Shown here one piece after another: positions 61,305 through 64,000 of a stretch of 64,000 bases of DNA. Origin of the DNA: Streptomyces fodineus (GTDB lineage Bacteria > Actinomycetota > Actinomycetes > Streptomycetales > Streptomycetaceae); NCBI RefSeq assembly GCF_001735805.1, contig NZ_CP017248.1, positions 3,286,001-3,350,000 on the forward strand. Direction: 5' to 3'. The notes below the pieces were generated by a model, which saw only the letters and a list, made by a program, of their open reading frames with translations, was not told the DNA's origin and ran no database searches. The translations under genes and the position numbers were made by a program. Positions within the stretch are counted from its first letter, which is position 1. Each line of letters starts with the position of its first letter.

Positions 61305-61886
61305 TCAGCCGGCCGAGGGCAGGGCGAGCAGGGCGTCGGAGTACTTCAGAACGGCCAGCAGCAGGCCGATGACGCCGAGCGAGACACCCGCCCAGGCGAC
61401 CGACTTGATCCAGGGCGCCTGCGGGCGGCCGGGGGCGCCGAACGCGGGCCGGGCGAGCACGACCACGCCGGTGAGCAGCGCGGCCAGCGCGAACAGACCG
61501 GCCCACAGGGCGGTGCTGTGCCAGGCGTTGCCGTAGACCGCCTTGATCTGGGTGGCGACGTTCGCGGTGGACGGGGTCCGCAGCTGGCCGATGAGCTGCT
61601 CACGGGCGCCGGCCAGGGTGCCGATCCAGCCGCCGCTGAGCGAGACGAAGCCCAGCGCGGCGGAGACGACGGCACCGGCGCCCAGGCCGACCCCGGACGG
61701 CACCTTCTGCTGTGCCGGTTCCTGTTCTCCGGCGGCTTCCTCCTCGACGGCGTCCGCCTGCCCCGAGCCCTCCTCGACAGCCTCCACCTGCGCGGCTTCC
61801 TCCTCGGTGGTGGCGGCCCCCACCGCCGTGTCGTCGCCCTGCGCCTCGGTGCCGGCCTTGGCGCCTTGCTGTGTCTTCGTAGCCAT
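61305..61886 (-). CDS. Membrane protein of unknown function
   Basis: A 193-residue protein with an acidic, Gln/Glu/Ala-rich cytoplasmic N-terminus (1-65) and three apparent membrane segments: GLGAGAVVSAALGFVSLSGG, ALWAGLFALAALLTGVVVL and AWAGVSLGVIGLLLAVLKY. Between helices 1 and 2 is a polar loop of about 45 residues. ATG 61886 fits the start of good codon use. I recognise no enzyme family. Confidence 0.75.
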   Translation of the reverse strand: MATKTQQGAKAGTEAQGDDTAVGAATTEEEAAQVEAVEEGSGQADAVEEEAAGEQEPAQQKVPSGVGLGAGAVVSAALGFVSLSGGWIGTLAGAREQLIGQLRTPSTANVATQIKAVYGNAWHSTALWAGLFALAALLTGVVVLARPAFGAPGRPQAPWIKSVAWAGVSLGVIGLLLAVLKYSDALLALPSAG

Positions 61887-61921
61887 GCCAGGCACCGTAC
61901 GGACCCTGTCTGAGAGGTCCC

Positions 61922-62496
61922 TTAATGATCGTCGCGCGGGGTACGCGCGCGTGCCGCACGCCATTCGGGGGCCAGCACCGACCAGATCTCGTCGCTGCTG
62001 CGCACGCCCCGGTGCGGGTAGTTCTCGCGGAGCAGCCCCTCGCGGGTCATGCCGAGCCGCCGGGCCACATTGATGCTGGGTTCGTTGGCCGAGGACGCGC
62101 GCCACTCCACCCGGTGCATGCCGCGTGCGTCGAAGGCCCAGTCGAGCAGCACCCGCATACCGCGGGTGACCAGCCCGCGCCCGGCCGCCGCGGGCTCCAG
62201 CCAGCAGCCGGCCTCGCACACCCCGCTCGGGTGTCCCACACGCGGAACAGCACCCCGCCTACGAGCCTGCCGTCCAGCCAGATGCCGTGCAGGCTGCCCG
62301 CGTCGACGGCGCGCTTGTCGGCGTACGACTTCAGCCAGCCATGGGCGCCGTCCAGGTCGGCCACCACGTCCGGCAGCGGAATGTGCCGGCCGATGAACTC
62401 CCGTCCCCGGTCGATGTTGGCGAGGAGCTCCTCGGCATGCCAGACCTCCAGGGGCCGAAGCTCCGCGCCGTCGTCACCCAGGGATATCGCGTACAT
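61922..62496 (-). pseudogene. GNAT (RimJ/RimL-type) acetyltransferase gene with a frameshift
   Basis: From 62496 the first frame reads MYAISLGDDGAELRPLEVWH and LHGIWLDGRLVGGVLFRVWD, a GNAT N-terminal half. The second half is in another frame: GVCEAGCWLEPAAAGRGLVT, WAFDARGMHRVEW, NEPSINVARRLGMTREGLLR and the stop at 61922. One added C in the run at about 62229-62231 joins them as VWDTPSGVCEAG, with the acetyl-CoA-binding region then complete. So the gene is either a very recent pseudogene or intact with a sequencing error. If intact, it would be an N-acetyltransferase of about 191 residues. Its start overlaps the MMPL gene stop by 23 bases. Confidence 0.75.
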
Positions 62497-64000
62497 CGCC
62501 CGGCTCTTCCTTCCTCAGTTCCGCCATCGAGACCCCGCCGAGCCTCTCATGCGCGGTGCGGCACTCGGGCGGCTCGATGCTGACCCGCGGCAGCCGGCGC
62601 TCCAGCCACGCGGGCAGCCACCAGTTGGCGGCGCCGAGCAGATGCATCAGCGCGGGCACGAGCAGGGTGCGCAGCACGAAGGCGTCCAGGGCGACGGCGG
62701 AGGCGAGCGCTATGCCGAACATGGCGATCACGCGGTCGCCGCTGAGCACGAAGGCGAGGAAGACCGAGATCATGATGACCGCGGCGGAGTTGATGACGCG
62801 GCTGGTCTCGGCGAGGCCCACGCGGACGGCGCGCCGGTTGTCACCGGTCTCCAGCCACTCCTCGTACATCCGGCTGACCAGGAAGACCTGGTAGTCCATG
62901 GAGAGCCCGAAGAGCACCGAGACCATGATCACGGGCAGGAACGGCTCGATGGGCCCGGCCCGGCCGAGGCCGAGCAGTTCGCTGCCCCAGCCCCACTGGA
63001 AGACGGCGACGACGATGCCGAACGCGGCGGCCACCGCGGCGATGTTCATCACGGCGGCCTTCAGCGGGATGCCGAGCGAACGGAACGCGACGAGCAGCAG
63101 GAGGCAGCCGAGCCCGATGACCGCCCCGACGAACAGCGGAAGTTTGCCGATGATCACACCCGCGAAGTCGTCGTAGCCCGCGGTGACCCCGCCGACCTTG
63201 ATGTCGAGGGAGGTGCCGGTCTCCGCGCGCGGCAGCACCTTGGTGCGCAGCCGGTCGACGAGGTCACTGGTGCGCTGCGACTGCGGCGCGGAGTCGGGGA
63301 CGACGGTGAGATATGCGGTGCCGCCGCCGGAGTCGTAGGCGGCCGGGGTGACGGAAGCGACGCCGGGGGTGGCGCGCAGGGTCGCGTCGAGGTTGTCCAG
63401 GGCGAGCTTGTCGGCACCGCCGTCTATGCGCGTCACCAGTGTCAGCGGCCCGTTGACGCCGGGACCGAAGCCCTCGGCGAGCAGGTCGTAGGCCTTGCGG
63501 GTGGTGGAGGTGCGGGGGTCGTTGCCCTGGTCGGAGGTGCCGAGGTGGAGGGAGAGCGTCGGCAGGGCGAGCAGTGCGACGACGCCGACGGCGAGCGTAC
63601 CGAGCAGTTTGGGGCGGCGTTCGACGAGCGCCGACCAGCGGGCGGCGAGCCCGGTGGGCAGTTCGGGGCGCGGCCCGTGCTCGGCGAGCCGGCGCCGTTC
63701 GCGGCGGCTGAGGGCGCGGGGGCCGATGTAGGACAGCAGGGCGGGCAGCAGGGTGACCGAGGCCGCGACGGTGAGCGCCACCGTCAACGAGGCGGCCACG
63801 GCGACCCCGTTGAGGAAGCTCAGCCGCAGGGTCAGCATCCCCAGCAGGGCGATGCACACCGTCGCACCAGCGAAGACGACCGCGCGTCCGGTGGTGGCCA
63901 CGGCGTTCACGGCGGCCTCGGTGACGCTCAGGCCGCGTTTCAGTCCGCGCCGGTGTCTGGTCACGATGAACAGCGCGTAGTCGATGCCGACGCCGAGACC
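62474..64000 (-). CDS. MMPL-family RND transporter (5' part outside window)
   Basis: The 3' part of a large membrane transporter; the frame is open to the right edge of the window. At the edge is the conserved GLGVGIDYALFIVTRHR of the MMPL family (proton-relay Asp-Tyr pair), followed by a long run of helices, a soluble porter-type domain (about the region coded by 63180-63520) and a second helix bundle with the SMDYQVFLVSRMYEEW repeat of the same motif. The C-terminal 40 residues are cytoplasmic. MMPL proteins export lipids, siderophores or drugs; the cargo is unknown. It overlaps the GNAT gene. Confidence 0.93.
   Translation of the reverse strand, partial: GLGVGIDYALFIVTRHRRGLKRGLSVTEAAVNAVATTGRAVVFAGATVCIALLGMLTLRLSFLNGVAVAASLTVALTVAASVTLLPALLSYIGPRALSRRERRRLAEHGPRPELPTGLAARWSALVERRPKLLGTLAVGVVALLALPTLSLHLGTSDQGNDPRTSTTRKAYDLLAEGFGPGVNGPLTLVTRIDGGADKLALDNLDATLRATPGVASVTPAAYDSGGGTAYLTVVPDSAPQSQRTSDLVDRLRTKVLPRAETGTSLDIKVGGVTAGYDDFAGVIIGKLPLFVGAVIGLGCLLLLVAFRSLGIPLKAAVMNIAAVAAAFGIVVAVFQWGWGSELLGLGRAGPIEPFLPVIMVSVLFGLSMDYQVFLVSRMYEEWLETGDNRRAVRVGLAETSRVINSAAVIMISVFLAFVLSGDRVIAMFGIALASAVALDAFVLRTLLVPALMHLLGAANWWLPAWLERRLPRVSIEPPECRTAHERLGGVSMAELRKEEPGDVRDIPG

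Overview
The window reads as chromosomal DNA of a Streptomyces. GC content is very high, codons end almost always in G or C, GTG and TTG starts are common, and ribosome sites are AGGAG-like. The gene families are typical of the genus: two conservons (cvnA-B-C-D), AccB/AccE, a DUF6191 protein, a large AAA-LuxR regulator and the MRTRILVLGQRVG leader of ilvB. From memory, the gene order resembles the S. coelicolor chromosome around SCO5505-SCO5550; I could not check this.

Layout. 1-2.9 kb: end of a small toxin-like gene, gltX, a fumarylacetoacetase-family gene and a 63-residue protein with a duplicated ANPRRT motif. 3.5-14.0 kb: two tandem conservons (membrane sensor ATPase, roadblock protein, DUF742 protein, small GTPase), closely related and with near-identical DNA blocks. 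14.1-16.0 kb: accE-accB of an acyl-CoA carboxylase. 16.0-18.5 kb: a decayed zone with a short secreted peptide, a YceI gene, a frameshifted FUSC remnant and the 3' end of its divergent neighbour. 18.5-25.0 kb: a membrane protein and a divergent GH3/GH30 glycosidase pair with a palindrome between them. 25.2-27.9 kb: GPP34, VOC and cimA, the last behind a terminator that may be an attenuator.

28.2-35.6 kb holds the most unusual unit. A minus-strand run encodes a UreA-UreB fusion, a UreC-like protein, agmatine deiminase, a cysteine-rich protein, a TetR regulator and an MHS transporter, and it diverges from an NCS1 permease. The UreC-like protein keeps the metal-site residues but has lost the flap Cys and His that urease uses, and no ureDEFG genes are nearby. 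I propose an enzyme acting on a larger ureido compound, possibly N-carbamoylputrescine.

35.6-39.7 kb: ilvE, leuB, an AAC(2')-I-type acetyltransferase and a decayed alpha/beta hydrolase that runs in frame into it. 39.8-44.0 kb: proline catabolism (P5C dehydrogenase, proline dehydrogenase) with a divergent PucR-type regulator. 44.0-46.2 kb: TetR and divergent MFS exporter. 46.3-51.9 kb: serA, ilvC, ilvN and ilvB with its leader peptide and attenuator; with cimA, leuB and ilvE these supply most of branched-chain amino acid synthesis. 51.9-64.0 kb: a membrane GGDEF-EAL protein with an intact GGDEF and a degenerate EAL, a hydroxyacid dehydrogenase, an aldo/keto reductase, a DUF6191 protein, a large LuxR regulator with repeated GTCGTAC boxes upstream, small conserved proteins, a frameshifted GNAT gene and the start-truncated end of an MMPL transporter.

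Two broken genes (FUSC, GNAT) each look repaired by adding one base to a C/G run, so sequencing error must be excluded before calling them dead. I saw no tRNA, rRNA, CRISPR array, insertion sequence, integrase or attachment site.
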